NCBI RefSeq assembly: GCF_000732925.1
Contig: NZ_CP008953.1
Span: 930,001 to 994,000 of the forward strand
DNA from: Amycolatopsis japonica
GTDB lineage: Bacteria > Actinomycetota > Actinomycetes > Mycobacteriales > Pseudonocardiaceae
Direction of reading: 5' to 3'
Length of the DNA stretch: 64,000 nt
Shown piece after piece: positions 1-9,766 of the stretch (its first letter is position 1; each line of letters starts with the position of its first letter). Under the pieces are notes generated by a model, which was given only the letters and a program-made list of their open reading frames with translations, ran no database searches and was not told the DNA's origin. Both the position numbers and the translations under genes were made by a program.

Positions 1-1
1 G

Positions 2-742
2 CGGCACGCCCTCGGTGTCCCCGAGGCCCGCGGCCACACCGGCGTTCTCACCGAAGCGATGCGGCGGATCCGGGAGGATCTCGCCGGGCGGCCGTCCGGG
101 ACGCGGTCGGTGGTGCTCGCGCACGCCTTCGTCACCGGCGGCGAGCCGACCGAATCCGAGCGGACCATCGCGGTCGGCGGCGTCGAGCAGGTGCCGGGTT
201 CGGTGTTCGACGGCGTCGATTACGTCGCACTCGGCCACCTGCACGGCCCGCAGACCCTCGCCGAGCACCTGCGCTATTCCGGCAGCCCGCTGGCGTACTC
301 GTTTTCCGAGACACGCCAACGGAAATCGGTCTGGCTGGTGGAACTCGGCGCCGACGGGCTGGCCGAGGTCCGGCGCCACGAACTGCCGGTGCCGAGGCAT
401 CTCGCGATGCTGCGCGGCGAGCTGGCGGAGCTGCTTTCGGATCCGGAGCACGACGGCCTCACCGAACATTTCCTCTCTTTCACGGTCACGGATCGGGTCC
501 GCCCGATCGACGCGATGCGCAAACTGCGTGAGCGGTTCCCGTACGCGGTGCACATGGACTGGCAGCCGGAGGGCGGGCACGACGGGGCCGCGCTGAAGTA
601 CGCCGAAGCCGTCCGCGGGCGGTCCGACGTCGAGATCACCCGCAGTTTCCTGGAGGACTGCCGTGGCTCCGCGCCGTCGGAGAGCGAGGAGCGGCTGGTG
701 CTGGCGGCGCTGGGCGCGGCGGGCAGGGAGCGCGAAGTATGA
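2..742 (+). CDS. sbcD: Exonuclease subunit SbcD, 3' part
   Basis: This is the C-terminal 246 residues of the SbcD nuclease; the gene starts outside the window, so the N-terminal phosphoesterase motifs are mostly missing. SbcD is the Mre11-type nuclease that works with SbcC to process hairpins and double-strand breaks in the cytoplasm. The visible part contains GHLHGPQ, the His-rich metal-binding motif of calcineurin-type phosphoesterases, followed by the capping domain. The stop codon overlaps the sbcC start (ATGA), showing a translationally coupled sbcDC operon. The identification rests on the motif and on the partner gene. Confidence 0.93.
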   Translation, partial: RHALGVPEARGHTGVLTEAMRRIREDLAGRPSGTRSVVLAHAFVTGGEPTESERTIAVGGVEQVPGSVFDGVDYVALGHLHGPQTLAEHLRYSGSPLAYSFSETRQRKSVWLVELGADGLAEVRRHELPVPRHLAMLRGELAELLSDPEHDGLTEHFLSFTVTDRVRPIDAMRKLRERFPYAVHMDWQPEGGHDGAALKYAEAVRGRSDVEITRSFLEDCRGSAPSESEERLVLAALGAAGREREV

Positions 743-3690
743 GACTGCACCGGTTGGAGGTCGCGGCTTTCGGTCCGTACGCGGGCCGCGAGGTGGTGGA
801 CTTCGACGCGCTCGGCGCGGACGGGCTGTTCCTGCTGCACGGTGACACCGGCGCGGGGAAGACGACGCTGCTCGACGCGATCGCGTTCGCCTTGTTCGGC
901 ACCGTTCCCGGCGCTCGCGGCGAGGTCAAACGGCTGCGCTGCGACCTCGCCGAGCCGGATCAGGTCACCGAGGTCGTCCTCGAACTGACCGTGCAGGGCC
1001 AGCGGATGCGGATCGCGCGCAACCCCGAGTACCAGCGGCCCAAGCGCCGGGGCGAGGGGATGACCGTCCAGCAGGCGAAGGCGGTGCTCAGCTGGGTCGG
1101 CACGGTGCCCGCCGGCCACGTCGCCGAGGGCATCACGCGGATCGACGAGGTCGCGCGCACGGTCGAACGCCTCATCGGCATGACGCACGAGCAGTTCTTC
1201 CAGGTGGTCCTGCTGCCGCAGGGCGAATTCGCGCGGTTCCTGCGCGCGAACACCGCCGAGCGCGAGGAGCTGCTGGAGCGCCTGTTCGGCACCGAGCGCT
1301 TCTCCGACGTCGAGGACTGGTTCGCGAACCTGCGTGCCGAACGCGGCCGCGAGTTGCAGGCCCGGCAGCAGTCGCTGCGGGAATGGGGCGCCCGGTTCGC
1401 GCAGGTCGCGGGGCAGGAAGCGCCCGAAGAGGGGCAGGCCGAGTGGGTCGGCGAAGTGCTGGCCGAATCGGCGCGCCGCGTCGGCGAGGCCCAGGAACGT
1501 GACACGAAGGCCCGGGCGGCGGCCAAGAAGGCAGAGGCCGTTTGGCAGGAGAACCGGTCGACCGCCGAACGGATCCGCCGCGTGCGCACCGCGTACACGC
1601 GGTTGTCGGTGATCGCCGAGCAGGCTGACCAGCGGGCGGAGTGGGCGGAAGAGGTCGAGGCGGCCCATCGCGCGGCCGGGGTGGTCGCCGAGGCCGATCT
1701 CCTCGAACGCAGGCTGGACCAGCTCGCGGAGGCCGAAGCCGCCGAGGCTCTCCGTGCCCAGGAGGTTCCTGACGCGGCGGACAGTTCCGCAGCGGAGCTG
1801 CGCGCTCGGGCGGGCGGTTTACGGGAAGAGGCGGGCGCGCTCGCCGAACTCGTGGCGGAAAGCGAGCAGCAGCAACGGGATCTGGCTCGGCGCGAGCAGC
1901 TGACCGCGGTCGCGGACAAGGCGGAGAAGCAGGCCGAGGAGTTCGCCGCCGAACTGGGTGCCGCGCCGGAGAAGGTCACGGCTTTGCGTGCCGAACTGGC
2001 CGCTGCCGCCGAAGCCGAAGCGAAGCTCGACGGCGCTCGCGCTCGTGTCGACGAGCTGACCGCGCTAGCCCGCGACGCCGACGAGGTGCCGAAGACACGG
2101 CAGGTCGTCGAGCGGGCGCGGGTGGCGGTCAGCGAGGCCGTGGACGGCCATCAGCAGGCCCGGCAGCACCGGCTGGACCTGCGGGAGCGGCGGCTCGAAG
2201 GGATGGCGGCCGAACTCGCCGCCGGTCTCCACGCCGGAGAGGACTGCCCGGTCTGCGGGGCGACGGACCACCCGTCGCCCGCGACGCATACCGGTGGCCT
2301 GGTCGATCCCGAGGACGAACGGCACGCCGAAACCGCGGAACAGCAGGCGCATATGCGGCGCGAGAAGGCGAAAGCCGCGTTGCAGGAGGCCGAAAACCGC
2401 CTGACCGTCCTGATCGGGCGGTTGGGTGCGCACACCGCGGAGACCTTGCGGGCCGAGCTCGGCGAGGCGCGCGCTCTGGTCGCCGCGCTGTCGGAAGCCG
2501 CTCGCCGACGGCCTGCGCTCGAGACACAGGTCGTTGCCCTGGAACGGAAGATCGAGCAGCTGACCGAACAGCGCGGCGCGGCCGAGCGTCGTGCGGTCGA
2601 GATCGCGACCGAGGTACGCGGTCTGACGGAGCGGCTGACCGAACGCGAGCGGCGGTTGGAGAGCGCACGCGGCGAGTTCGCCGACGTCGCAGCCCGGCGA
2701 CGGCATCTGCTCGGCTTCGCGACCCGCCTCGACGCGCTCGCCGAAGCGCGGCTAAGTGTCGCGGGTGCCTGTGAGCGGCGTGACGAGCAAGCGAAACTGG
2801 TCAAGGAAGCGTTGCGGGCCAAGGGATTCGCCGATCTCGACGAGATGCGCGCCGCCGCGCGGCCGGACGAGCAGATCACGAAACTGGAGGCCAGCCTCGC
2901 CGACGCGAAGGTGATGGAGCGGGCCGCCCGCGAGGAACTCGCGCAACCCGACCTGTTCGGCATCTCGCCGGAGGACGAGATCGACGTCGGTGCTTCGGCG
3001 GACGCGGCGCAGGACACACGAGGCGAGGCCGAACAGGCGCTCGTGGCACTGCGCGCGGCCACCTCGCGGCACGCCGACCTGACGAAACTGGCCGAGCGGA
3101 TGACGTCCTTGATGGCGGATCTGGCGCCGGTCGAAGAGCGGTACCTGGAACTGAAGGCACTGGCCGAGGTGGTCAACGGGCGCGGCCAGAACGCGCGGAA
3201 GATGTCGTTGCGCTCGTATGTACTGGCCGCGCGGCTGGAGGAGGTCGCGGTCGCGGCGACCGCGCGTCTGCGGACGATGAGCCAGGGCCGCTACTCCTTC
3301 GTGCACTCCGACGCGGCCGGGGCACGGGGCACCCGCGGCGGCCTCGGACTCGACGTGCTCGACGACTACTCCGGCACCATCCGGCCCGCGAAGACGCTGT
3401 CAGGCGGCGAGTCCTTCCTCGCGTCGCTCTCGCTGGCCCTGGGGCTCGCCGACGTCGTCGCCGCCGAAACCGGCGGAGCGCTGCTGGACACGCTGTTCAT
3501 CGACGAGGGCTTCGGCACGCTGGACGCCGAGACGCTCGACATCGTCATGAACATCCTCGACGAGCTTCGCGCCGGCGGGCGAGTGGTCGGGTTGGTGTCG
3601 CACGTGGAGGAACTGCGGCAGCGGATCCCGACGCGGCTACGCGTCCGGAAGGCGCGTACGGGCTCTTCGGTGGAGATCCACGCCGCCTGA
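739..3690 (+). CDS. sbcC: Exonuclease subunit SbcC (Rad50-like ATPase)
   Basis: A 983-residue SMC/Rad50-type ATPase, close to the usual length of SbcC. The N-terminal half-ATPase has Walker A GDTGAGKTT at residues 35-43. Long Ala/Glu/Arg-rich coiled-coil arms follow, with a CPVC zinc hook near residue 502. The C-terminal half has the ABC signature LSGGES near residue 887 and Walker B LFIDEGFGTLD near 920. With SbcD it forms the ATP-driven nuclease that opens hairpins and trims DNA ends. The start is the ATG that overlaps the sbcD stop. No interruption is visible. Confidence 0.97.
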   Translation: MRLHRLEVAAFGPYAGREVVDFDALGADGLFLLHGDTGAGKTTLLDAIAFALFGTVPGARGEVKRLRCDLAEPDQVTEVVLELTVQGQRMRIARNPEYQRPKRRGEGMTVQQAKAVLSWVGTVPAGHVAEGITRIDEVARTVERLIGMTHEQFFQVVLLPQGEFARFLRANTAEREELLERLFGTERFSDVEDWFANLRAERGRELQARQQSLREWGARFAQVAGQEAPEEGQAEWVGEVLAESARRVGEAQERDTKARAAAKKAEAVWQENRSTAERIRRVRTAYTRLSVIAEQADQRAEWAEEVEAAHRAAGVVAEADLLERRLDQLAEAEAAEALRAQEVPDAADSSAAELRARAGGLREEAGALAELVAESEQQQRDLARREQLTAVADKAEKQAEEFAAELGAAPEKVTALRAELAAAAEAEAKLDGARARVDELTALARDADEVPKTRQVVERARVAVSEAVDGHQQARQHRLDLRERRLEGMAAELAAGLHAGEDCPVCGATDHPSPATHTGGLVDPEDERHAETAEQQAHMRREKAKAALQEAENRLTVLIGRLGAHTAETLRAELGEARALVAALSEAARRRPALETQVVALERKIEQLTEQRGAAERRAVEIATEVRGLTERLTERERRLESARGEFADVAARRRHLLGFATRLDALAEARLSVAGACERRDEQAKLVKEALRAKGFADLDEMRAAARPDEQITKLEASLADAKVMERAAREELAQPDLFGISPEDEIDVGASADAAQDTRGEAEQALVALRAATSRHADLTKLAERMTSLMADLAPVEERYLELKALAEVVNGRGQNARKMSLRSYVLAARLEEVAVAATARLRTMSQGRYSFVHSDAAGARGTRGGLGLDVLDDYSGTIRPAKTLSGGESFLASLSLALGLADVVAAETGGALLDTLFIDEGFGTLDAETLDIVMNILDELRAGGRVVGLVSHVEELRQRIPTRLRVRKARTGSSVEIHAA

Positions 3691-3710
3691 CCCCCGCCCT
3701 CCCGCGCGCT

Positions 3711-3757
3711 ATGAAAGGCTCTTTCCTTGCAAAATTTGCAAGGAAAGGACCTTTCAT
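3711..3757. terminator. Palindrome between convergent sbcC and ogt-like genes (family A)
   Basis: A 47-bp inverted repeat with arms ATGAAAGG(C/T)...CCTTTCAT around an AAATTT centre; the arms have a small mismatch. It lies between convergent genes and probably acts as a bidirectional terminator. A second, perfect copy lies at 59745-59791 and a degenerate one at 32704-32742. Confidence 0.7.
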
Positions 3758-3774
3758 GGCATCGGGACGCGAGC

Positions 3775-4275
3775 TCAGGCGGCTTCGTGGGTCAGTAGCC
3801 ACTGCTTCGCCGGAACACCCCACCGGAAGTTCCCCACGCCGCCGCCGGTCCGCACCACCCGGTGGTACGGCACGAACAACGCCGCCGCGTTCTTCGCGCA
3901 CGCCGACGCGGCCGCCCGCACCGCCGCCGGATTCCCCGCCAGCGCCGCGTATTCCGCGTAGCTCACCGGCTCTCCGGCGGGCACTTTCCGCAGGATTTCC
4001 CAAGCGTGCTCCCGGAAAGCGCCGGACCGTTGCCGCACCTCGATATCGGCGACGGCGTCCAGGTCACCGTCGTGGTACCGGCGGATCGCGGTGCTCACCG
4101 GCCCCAGATCCCGTCGCTGTTTCACCTCGCCGGGGGCGAGCGACGGCGAGATCAGCGGTGTCAGTTCGGCGACGTCGCCGGTCCAGCCCGAGGCGAGCAC
4201 GGCCCCGTCACCCGCCACGACGGCGGTGAACGGGCCGATCTTCGTGTCCATTGTGGACCAATACGCGATGCTCAT
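3775..4275 (-). CDS. Ogt/MGMT-family protein with Tyr in place of the catalytic Cys (alkyltransferase-like)
   Basis: A 166-residue protein with both the N-terminal and DNA-binding C-terminal domains of O6-methylguanine-DNA methyltransferases. The motif that should read PCHRV reads PYHRV at residues 136-140; the Tyr137 codon is at 3865-3867. The helix-turn-helix arginine (R120) and hinge Asn (N129) regions look intact. Without the acceptor Cys it cannot transfer alkyl groups by the usual chemistry. It may instead be an alkyltransferase-like (ATL) damage sensor; known ATLs mostly carry Trp or Ala here and are often shorter. The start is the ATG at 4275, which has an AAAGG ribosome site. It lies 10 bp downstream of Ada-AlkA, so the two are probably one operon. 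Confidence 0.85.
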   Translation of the reverse strand: MSIAYWSTMDTKIGPFTAVVAGDGAVLASGWTGDVAELTPLISPSLAPGEVKQRRDLGPVSTAIRRYHDGDLDAVADIEVRQRSGAFREHAWEILRKVPAGEPVSYAEYAALAGNPAAVRAAASACAKNAAALFVPYHRVVRTGGGVGNFRWGVPAKQWLLTHEAA

Positions 4276-4285
4276 CGTTTTCCTT

Positions 4286-5731
4286 TCAAGCGCGCAGTAG
4301 GTACATGCCGGCGTACGAGGACCAGGGCTGCCAGGCCCGTCCGCGTTCGGCCAGCGTCTTTTCGTCGTCGGGGATGCCCAGCGCCGCCGCTCCACGGCGC
4401 AGCGCCGGGTCACCGGTCAGCAGGACGTCCGGCGCGCCGAGCACGCGCATCAGGACGTAGTCCGCGATCTGCGGCCCGATTCCCGGGAGCTCCAGCAGCT
4501 CCGCCCGCAACTCGGCTGGATCGCGGCCGACGTGGACCGACACCTCGTCCGCCAGCGCGCGGGCCACCGCGGCCACCCGTTCCGGGCCGTGTTCGGCGAC
4601 CTGGGCTGCCGTCGGGAACACCGTGGTCAGCCCTTCGAGTGACTCGTCGCAGCTGGGCACGCGTTCGCCGAGGCTCTCGGCGAGCGCGGCCGTCTCGGCG
4701 GGGGAGAGCATCGCGCGCAGCACGAGCTCGTCGCCGTCGACTGCGCCGGGCACCCGGATGCCGGGGATCGCCTCGACCAGGGGCGCGAGAGCCGGGTCGG
4801 CGCCGAGCACCCGCGCGACCGCCTCGGGATCGGCGTCGAGGTCGAGCAGCCGCCGCACCCTGGCCACCGCGCTGCTCAGGTCGCGCAGGTCGGTGAGCCG
4901 CAGGTCGCAGCGGACGTGGTCGTCCTTCGCCGTCAGCCACACCACGCCCGTGCCGTGCGCGAGCCGCAGCGTGCGGCCGTATCCGGTCACCCCGGAATCG
5001 TCGCGCGTCACGTGCTCGACGCCGGGGACGGCCCGACCGGCCAGGAAGTCCAGCACCCCGGCCGCGTCGAACGGCTTCCGGAACGGCAGCCGCAGGCTCA
5101 GCCGGGTGCCGGTCGGCAGCTCCTCGGCCTTACGACGGCGCAGGCTCGCCGCCCGAAGCTGCGAAGGCGTCGTCGCGAAGACCTCTCGGATCGTCTCGTT
5201 GAACTGGCGGACGCTGGAGAACCCGGCCGCGAACGCGACGTCGGTCAGCGGGAGCCCGGACATCTCGATCAGCAGCCGCGCCGAATGCGCCCGATGCGCC
5301 CTGGCCAGCGCCAGCGGACCGGCGCCGAGTTCCGCGGTGAGGACGCGTCCGAGCTGGCGTTCCGAATAGCCGAGCCGCCGCGCGAGCCCCGGGACGCCGT
5401 CGCGTTCGACGGTGCCGTCCGAGATGAGCCGCATCGCCCGTGCGGCGAGGTCGGCCCGGATGTCCCAGTCGGGCGAGCCGGGGACCGCGTCGGGCAGGCA
5501 GCGGCGGCAGGCGCGGAAGCCGTGCGACTGCGCGGCCGCCGACGTCGGGTAGAAGCGGACGTTCTGCTGCTTCGGCGTCGACGCGGGGCAGGACGGACGG
5601 CAGTAGATCCCGGTGGTGGCGACGGCCATGATGAACTGGCCGTCGAACCGGGAATCACGGGCGGCGACGGCGCGGTAACACCGTTCGGTGTCGCGCCACA
5701 CGGCCCGTTCGGCCAGGGTCTGCTCGGTCAT
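4286..5731 (-). CDS. alkA: Ada-AlkA fusion: methyl-phosphotriester sensor and 3-methyladenine DNA glycosylase
   Basis: A 481-residue fusion. Residues 15-90 match the Ada zinc domain, with the four Cys ligands at 44, 48, 75 and 78; the first is the methyl acceptor in E. coli Ada. An AraC-type helix-turn-helix follows (about 95-195). The AlkA N-terminal domain comes next, then the HhH-GPD glycosylase with the hairpin LPGIGP (415-420) and catalytic Asp in LTGDPALR (D441). It should excise alkylated bases and also activate adaptive-response genes, probably including its own operon with the Ogt-like gene. The hairpin is followed by Gln where Trp is common. The start is the ATG at 5731; longer upstream readings lack family sequence. 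Confidence 0.93.
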   Translation of the reverse strand: MTEQTLAERAVWRDTERCYRAVAARDSRFDGQFIMAVATTGIYCRPSCPASTPKQQNVRFYPTSAAAQSHGFRACRRCLPDAVPGSPDWDIRADLAARAMRLISDGTVERDGVPGLARRLGYSERQLGRVLTAELGAGPLALARAHRAHSARLLIEMSGLPLTDVAFAAGFSSVRQFNETIREVFATTPSQLRAASLRRRKAEELPTGTRLSLRLPFRKPFDAAGVLDFLAGRAVPGVEHVTRDDSGVTGYGRTLRLAHGTGVVWLTAKDDHVRCDLRLTDLRDLSSAVARVRRLLDLDADPEAVARVLGADPALAPLVEAIPGIRVPGAVDGDELVLRAMLSPAETAALAESLGERVPSCDESLEGLTTVFPTAAQVAEHGPERVAAVARALADEVSVHVGRDPAELRAELLELPGIGPQIADYVLMRVLGAPDVLLTGDPALRRGAAALGIPDDEKTLAERGRAWQPWSSYAGMYLLRA

Positions 5732-5822
5732 GACCTCGATCGTGCCACCAGGTCGGAGGCGCGGCTGGCGGAAATCCGACACGGCGATCAAGGCCTCGGC
5801 GGATGGGGCGGCGGGCGGCACG

Positions 5823-5828
5823 TAGACT
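5823..5828 (+). promoter_or_regulatory. Possible -10 box for leaderless ychF transcript
   Basis: TAGACT lies 8 bp before the GTG start of ychF, and no ribosome binding site is visible. That spacing is typical of leaderless actinobacterial mRNAs. No clear -35 element is seen. Confidence 0.4.
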
Positions 5829-5836
5829 TCTGGCCC

Positions 5837-6919
<1,083 letters not shown>

Positions 6920-7085
6920 GGCGGCACGTCAGTTCTCAAGCGATCGGATTACCTCTTCGAGTCGAGTGCTGAGGTGCTCTCGCGGTCGGTCGAGATCGAC
7001 GACAGACCGGCTGCCACCGAGCATGTGATTCCGCTTCAATGTCTGGCCTGTCCTCCAGCGCAACATGTGGCGTGAGGTCGCTGCA

Positions 7086-7091
7086 TAGAGT
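7086..7091 (+). promoter_or_regulatory. Candidate -10 box of the AbiEi-like gene
   Basis: TAGAGT lies immediately upstream of the large inverted repeat at 7096-7127 and fits an actinobacterial -10 element. No good -35 is seen. Confidence 0.35.
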
Positions 7092-7095
7092 GACT

Positions 7096-7127
7096 GTTCG
7101 GTGTTCGGTATTGACCGAACGCCGAAC
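7096..7127. promoter_or_regulatory. Inverted repeat, candidate autoregulatory operator
   Basis: Two 14-bp arms (GTTCGGTGTTCGGT and ACCGAACGCCGAAC, one mismatch) surround ATTG. Each arm is itself a doubled GTTCGG half-site. It sits between the candidate -10 box and the AbiEi-like start codon. AbiEi antitoxins are known to repress their own promoters through inverted repeats. Confidence 0.65.
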
Positions 7128-7139
7128 CGAGTGGAGCAT

Positions 7140-8189
7140 ATGCTCGTGGACCCCCTTCAGCGAGCGCGGAATGCTCTGGACGCCCTGACGGATGCGATCG
7201 GCTCGCTAGGCCTCACCGTGCGCTTGGAAGATGTCGACGTGCACGGTCGGGATCTCGTCGTCGTACTTCCTGACGGTCGGGAAGTCGGACTTCGGGTCAA
7301 GACGGTCGCCTTGATCACGGCCGATAGCTTGCCCGGTCTGCTCCGCGGTTGGTCGATGAAAGAGGCGGAGGGGAGCAAGGTCGTCGTGGCGGACAGGATC
7401 ACGGCGGACGCGCGAACCATCCTCAACCAGGCCGGCTTGGGCTGGTTGGACTTGCGTGGCCACCTGAGGCTGACCGGTCCCGGGCTGTTCGTGGACTCGG
7501 ACGTTCCCACTCTGGAAAAGCCGGACGGGGACCGGCACGGGATCATCGGCCGGGTCGGCATCGAGCTCGCCGTACTGCTGCTCCTCGACCCCGCTCGGCG
7601 GATCGGGGTCCGTGCGGCCGCTGCCGAGTTGTCTCGTGCGCCGAGCTCGATTTCAGAAGCTTTCGCAGCATTGCGCGGCGCGGAACTCGTGGATGGCGGC
7701 AACAAGCCGGCCGTACCCGCCCTTTTCTGGGAGCTCGCTGAACACTGGAAGCCGGTCGGCCGCGACGTGGCGAGCATCCCGATGCCGGGGGGACGGGACA
7801 ACGCTGCGCTCCGGCTGGGCATGGACGACATCGAATCGACCGTTGGCTGGGCCCTGGCCGACACGGTCGCGGCCGCGGTCTACGGCGCACCTGTGTCGAT
7901 CCGTGCCGATCATCCGCCCGACTTCTACGTCCCCGATCAGGCCACCCTGCGCCGATCTGTACAACTGCTGGGGGCGGCGGCGACGGCCGTCACGCGCGCA
8001 GGCCGTGTCCGTGTCGCCCCGGTGTCGTTGGTGTGCGCTCGCCGCATAGACGCCACAGGGTGGGCGGCGGAAGAGCGGCCTTTGGCGAATCCTCTGTTCG
8101 TCGCGCTGGACCTGGCGCAGGATCCTGGGCGGGGCAAGGAAATCCTCGACGGCTGGACCCCCAGGAGGGTCGGGACCCGTGTCTGGTGA
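7140..8189 (+). CDS. AbiEi-like antitoxin / winged-helix regulator of a type IV toxin-antitoxin-like pair
   Basis: A 349-residue protein. Residues 91-110 (ARTILNQAGLGWLDLRGHLR) match the 'old gene, then DxxG' segment typical of the AbiEi-like family (COG4861 type). A winged helix follows at about 140-190, and the C-terminal domain is conserved in the family. It is expected to repress the operon and neutralise the downstream nucleotidyltransferase. I chose ATG 7140 because GTG 7101 would place the large inverted repeat inside the coding sequence; GTG 7146, with GGAG 9 bp upstream, is an alternative. It overlaps the next gene by 11 bp. The family assignment is by motif recognition; antitoxin activity is inferred. 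Confidence 0.75.
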   Translation: MLVDPLQRARNALDALTDAIGSLGLTVRLEDVDVHGRDLVVVLPDGREVGLRVKTVALITADSLPGLLRGWSMKEAEGSKVVVADRITADARTILNQAGLGWLDLRGHLRLTGPGLFVDSDVPTLEKPDGDRHGIIGRVGIELAVLLLLDPARRIGVRAAAAELSRAPSSISEAFAALRGAELVDGGNKPAVPALFWELAEHWKPVGRDVASIPMPGGRDNAALRLGMDDIESTVGWALADTVAAAVYGAPVSIRADHPPDFYVPDQATLRRSVQLLGAAATAVTRAGRVRVAPVSLVCARRIDATGWAAEERPLANPLFVALDLAQDPGRGKEILDGWTPRRVGTRVW

Positions 8190-8931
8190 CCCGGCGGCCG
8201 TGGTTCTCGCGGGAAGGTCGATGACCCAGATCGTCAGTGCGATACCGGTTGTCGCCGAGCAGACGGGACGTGCGGTAGTGCTTGTGGGCGGTCTTGCCGT
8301 CATGTGCCGCCTGACGACGCCGTACCGGGTGACAACCGACCTCGACACGGTTGATCGCCGGGCCGTGAACGAGGACTCTCAGCTGCAACTCCTCGTGGCG
8401 GCCGGCGCGAAGCCGAGCGGGCCGGCCGGTGCCTTGGTCCGTACCCCGTGGGGCGAGGTGCAGGTCGACGTCCTTGAGGTCACCGACGCGGACATCGATG
8501 ATCTTCCGGACGACCCGACCGACCGCCTTCACGTCCAATCTCATGCGTGGGCGGCGTCCACTGCATCTGCGCTCTTGCTCAGCGCGGAGGGGATCCCGCC
8601 TCTCACAGTGCGAGTTGCCGAGCCGGGTCCCATTATCGCGATGAAGCTGCAGTCGATAATGAACCGCGGCGCCGCCAAAGAAGGAACGGATCTCCTGGAC
8701 GTCGTACGCATCACGCTTGATCGTACTTGCGGTCCAGTGTCGCGAGATCAGCTTGAGTCTGCTGAAGCGCAGTTACGCGCCGACGCACTCCTTCATGCTC
8801 GACAATGGTTCGATCGTTTTGAAGCTCAATCGTTGCGAAAGATCCGAGCCCTGCCTGAGGGGCGAGATGTGGAGATCGACGACTTGAGATTGGTCAGTGA
8901 CCTATTCGCCGGGGCGCTCGACCGTCGATGA
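8179..8931 (+). CDS. AbiEii-like nucleotidyltransferase (toxin candidate)
   Basis: A 250-residue protein of the DNA polymerase beta-type nucleotidyltransferase fold. The signature G37-G38 in VLVGGLAV is followed by catalytic D54 and D56 (TTDLDTV) and a third Asp at 97 (VQVDVLE). The downstream MKLQS (K156), R163 and D171 block resembles the KLxxxxxR...KDxxD region of AbiEii toxins. It would transfer nucleotides to RNA, probably tRNA, when released from its partner; the substrate is inference. The GTG start at 8179 is supported by AGGAGG at 8163-8168, although it overlaps the antitoxin-like gene. Codon use is less GC-biased than in neighbouring chromosomal genes, as expected for a transferred gene. 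Confidence 0.78.
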   Translation: MSGDPAAVVLAGRSMTQIVSAIPVVAEQTGRAVVLVGGLAVMCRLTTPYRVTTDLDTVDRRAVNEDSQLQLLVAAGAKPSGPAGALVRTPWGEVQVDVLEVTDADIDDLPDDPTDRLHVQSHAWAASTASALLLSAEGIPPLTVRVAEPGPIIAMKLQSIMNRGAAKEGTDLLDVVRITLDRTCGPVSRDQLESAEAQLRADALLHARQWFDRFEAQSLRKIRALPEGRDVEIDDLRLVSDLFAGALDRR

Positions 8932-8981
8932 GCCCGCTTTGGTCAGTGCTTAGCCTGTCGACGTTATTCCAGTGGTTAATC

Positions 8982-9007
8982 TGGTGGAGTTCCGCTTCAA
9001 CGTCTGA
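8982..9007 (+). repeat. Right direct repeat (attR-like), duplicate of ychF 3' end
   Basis: Identical to 6894-6919 but outside any gene. The chromosomal sequence resumes at 9008 with TTCTCCAAGGAG, the ribosome site of the gene at 9028. Confidence 0.9.
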
Positions 9008-9027
9008 TTCTCCAAGGAGTCAAGGGC

Positions 9028-9354
9028 ATGAGTGCCGATCGCGACGTCTCGTTCATCGATCGCTGGGGCGTCCAGATCGAAGACGACATCTCCGTCGAGG
9101 CCTTCGGCGCCCTGCTCGACGCGCTCAATGACGACGACGATGCCGAGCACGTCGTCGTCGACATCAACGACAGCGACGACTGGTTCGTCGAGTTCACCCG
9201 CCGCTCCGTCTGTTTCCAGCAGGCGGAACGCGGCGGGGAAGTCGTCGGCACCCTCGACTACGCCGACCGCGACGAGGCGCTCGCGATCGCCAAGGAGTTC
9301 ATCGACGGCGACTTCGAGGCTCTTCGCGCACGCTCCTGGAAGTCCGACGGGTGA
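9028..9354 (+). CDS. Small acidic protein of unknown function, ancestral ychF neighbour
   Basis: A 108-residue, strongly acidic cytoplasmic protein rich in Asp/Glu (for example DALNDDDDAEHVVVD). It has no signal peptide or membrane segment. I do not recognise its family with certainty. The start is ATG 9028 with AAGGAG at 9014-9019. Without the island it would begin 20 bp after the ychF stop, which suggests it was co-transcribed with ychF. It now depends on read-through from the island or on its own promoter. Confidence 0.8.
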   Translation: MSADRDVSFIDRWGVQIEDDISVEAFGALLDALNDDDDAEHVVVDINDSDDWFVEFTRRSVCFQQAERGGEVVGTLDYADRDEALAIAKEFIDGDFEALRARSWKSDG

Positions 9355-9355
9355 A

Positions 9356-9724
9356 TCACACGCCGTAGCGGTCCTGAAACATCCTCGCGGGCGCCTCGCC
9401 GTGCCTCGCCGTGTAGGCCGCCACGATCTCGTCCGTCACGTCCTCACCGGCCTGAAGCCGGACGAGGTACGGAACCGCCCAGTGCAGCTCCGCGGCGTCG
9501 AAGTCTTTCTCCCACAGTGGGTTGAGCCCGGTCCGCGACTCGTCGAGCACAGCGGAGAGCGGGACCTGCCCGCCCGCGTTCACCGGATGCGGGCCCACTG
9601 AGATCGAGAAGCGGGAAGCGGCGCCCGCCGGGTGCACGGCCATTTCCATGGGGTGCGGGTGGTGGCCGGGCGCCGTGCGCGCGATCACGAGGAACCGCAA
9701 CGGCCGCCGTTTCGTCTTCTTCAT
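9356..9724 (-). CDS. Hypothetical 122-residue protein
   Basis: A small cytoplasmic protein that starts with a basic segment (MKKTKRRPLRF) and has no membrane segment or recognised motif. It is convergent to the gene ending at 9354, with one base between the stop codons. It is divergent from the cassette at 9767, with 42 bp between. No strong ribosome site is visible. Function is unknown; its position at the edge of a run of immunity-like genes may be relevant. Confidence 0.65.
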   Translation of the reverse strand: MKKTKRRPLRFLVIARTAPGHHPHPMEMAVHPAGAASRFSISVGPHPVNAGGQVPLSAVLDESRTGLNPLWEKDFDAAELHWAVPYLVRLQAGEDVTDEIVAAYTARHGEAPARMFQDRYGV

Positions 9725-9766
9725 GCGGCCATTCGAGCACGCCGCCACGGACCGAGGATGAACCGC

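Noticed and set aside
274..1668. Minus-strand frame opposite sbcD/sbcC
   Set aside because: The plus-strand proteins are full and motif-bearing; the antisense frame has no family features.
6936..7139. 67-residue minus-strand frame in the island leader
   Set aside because: It crosses the candidate operator and promoter, has no ribosome site and no recognisable sequence.
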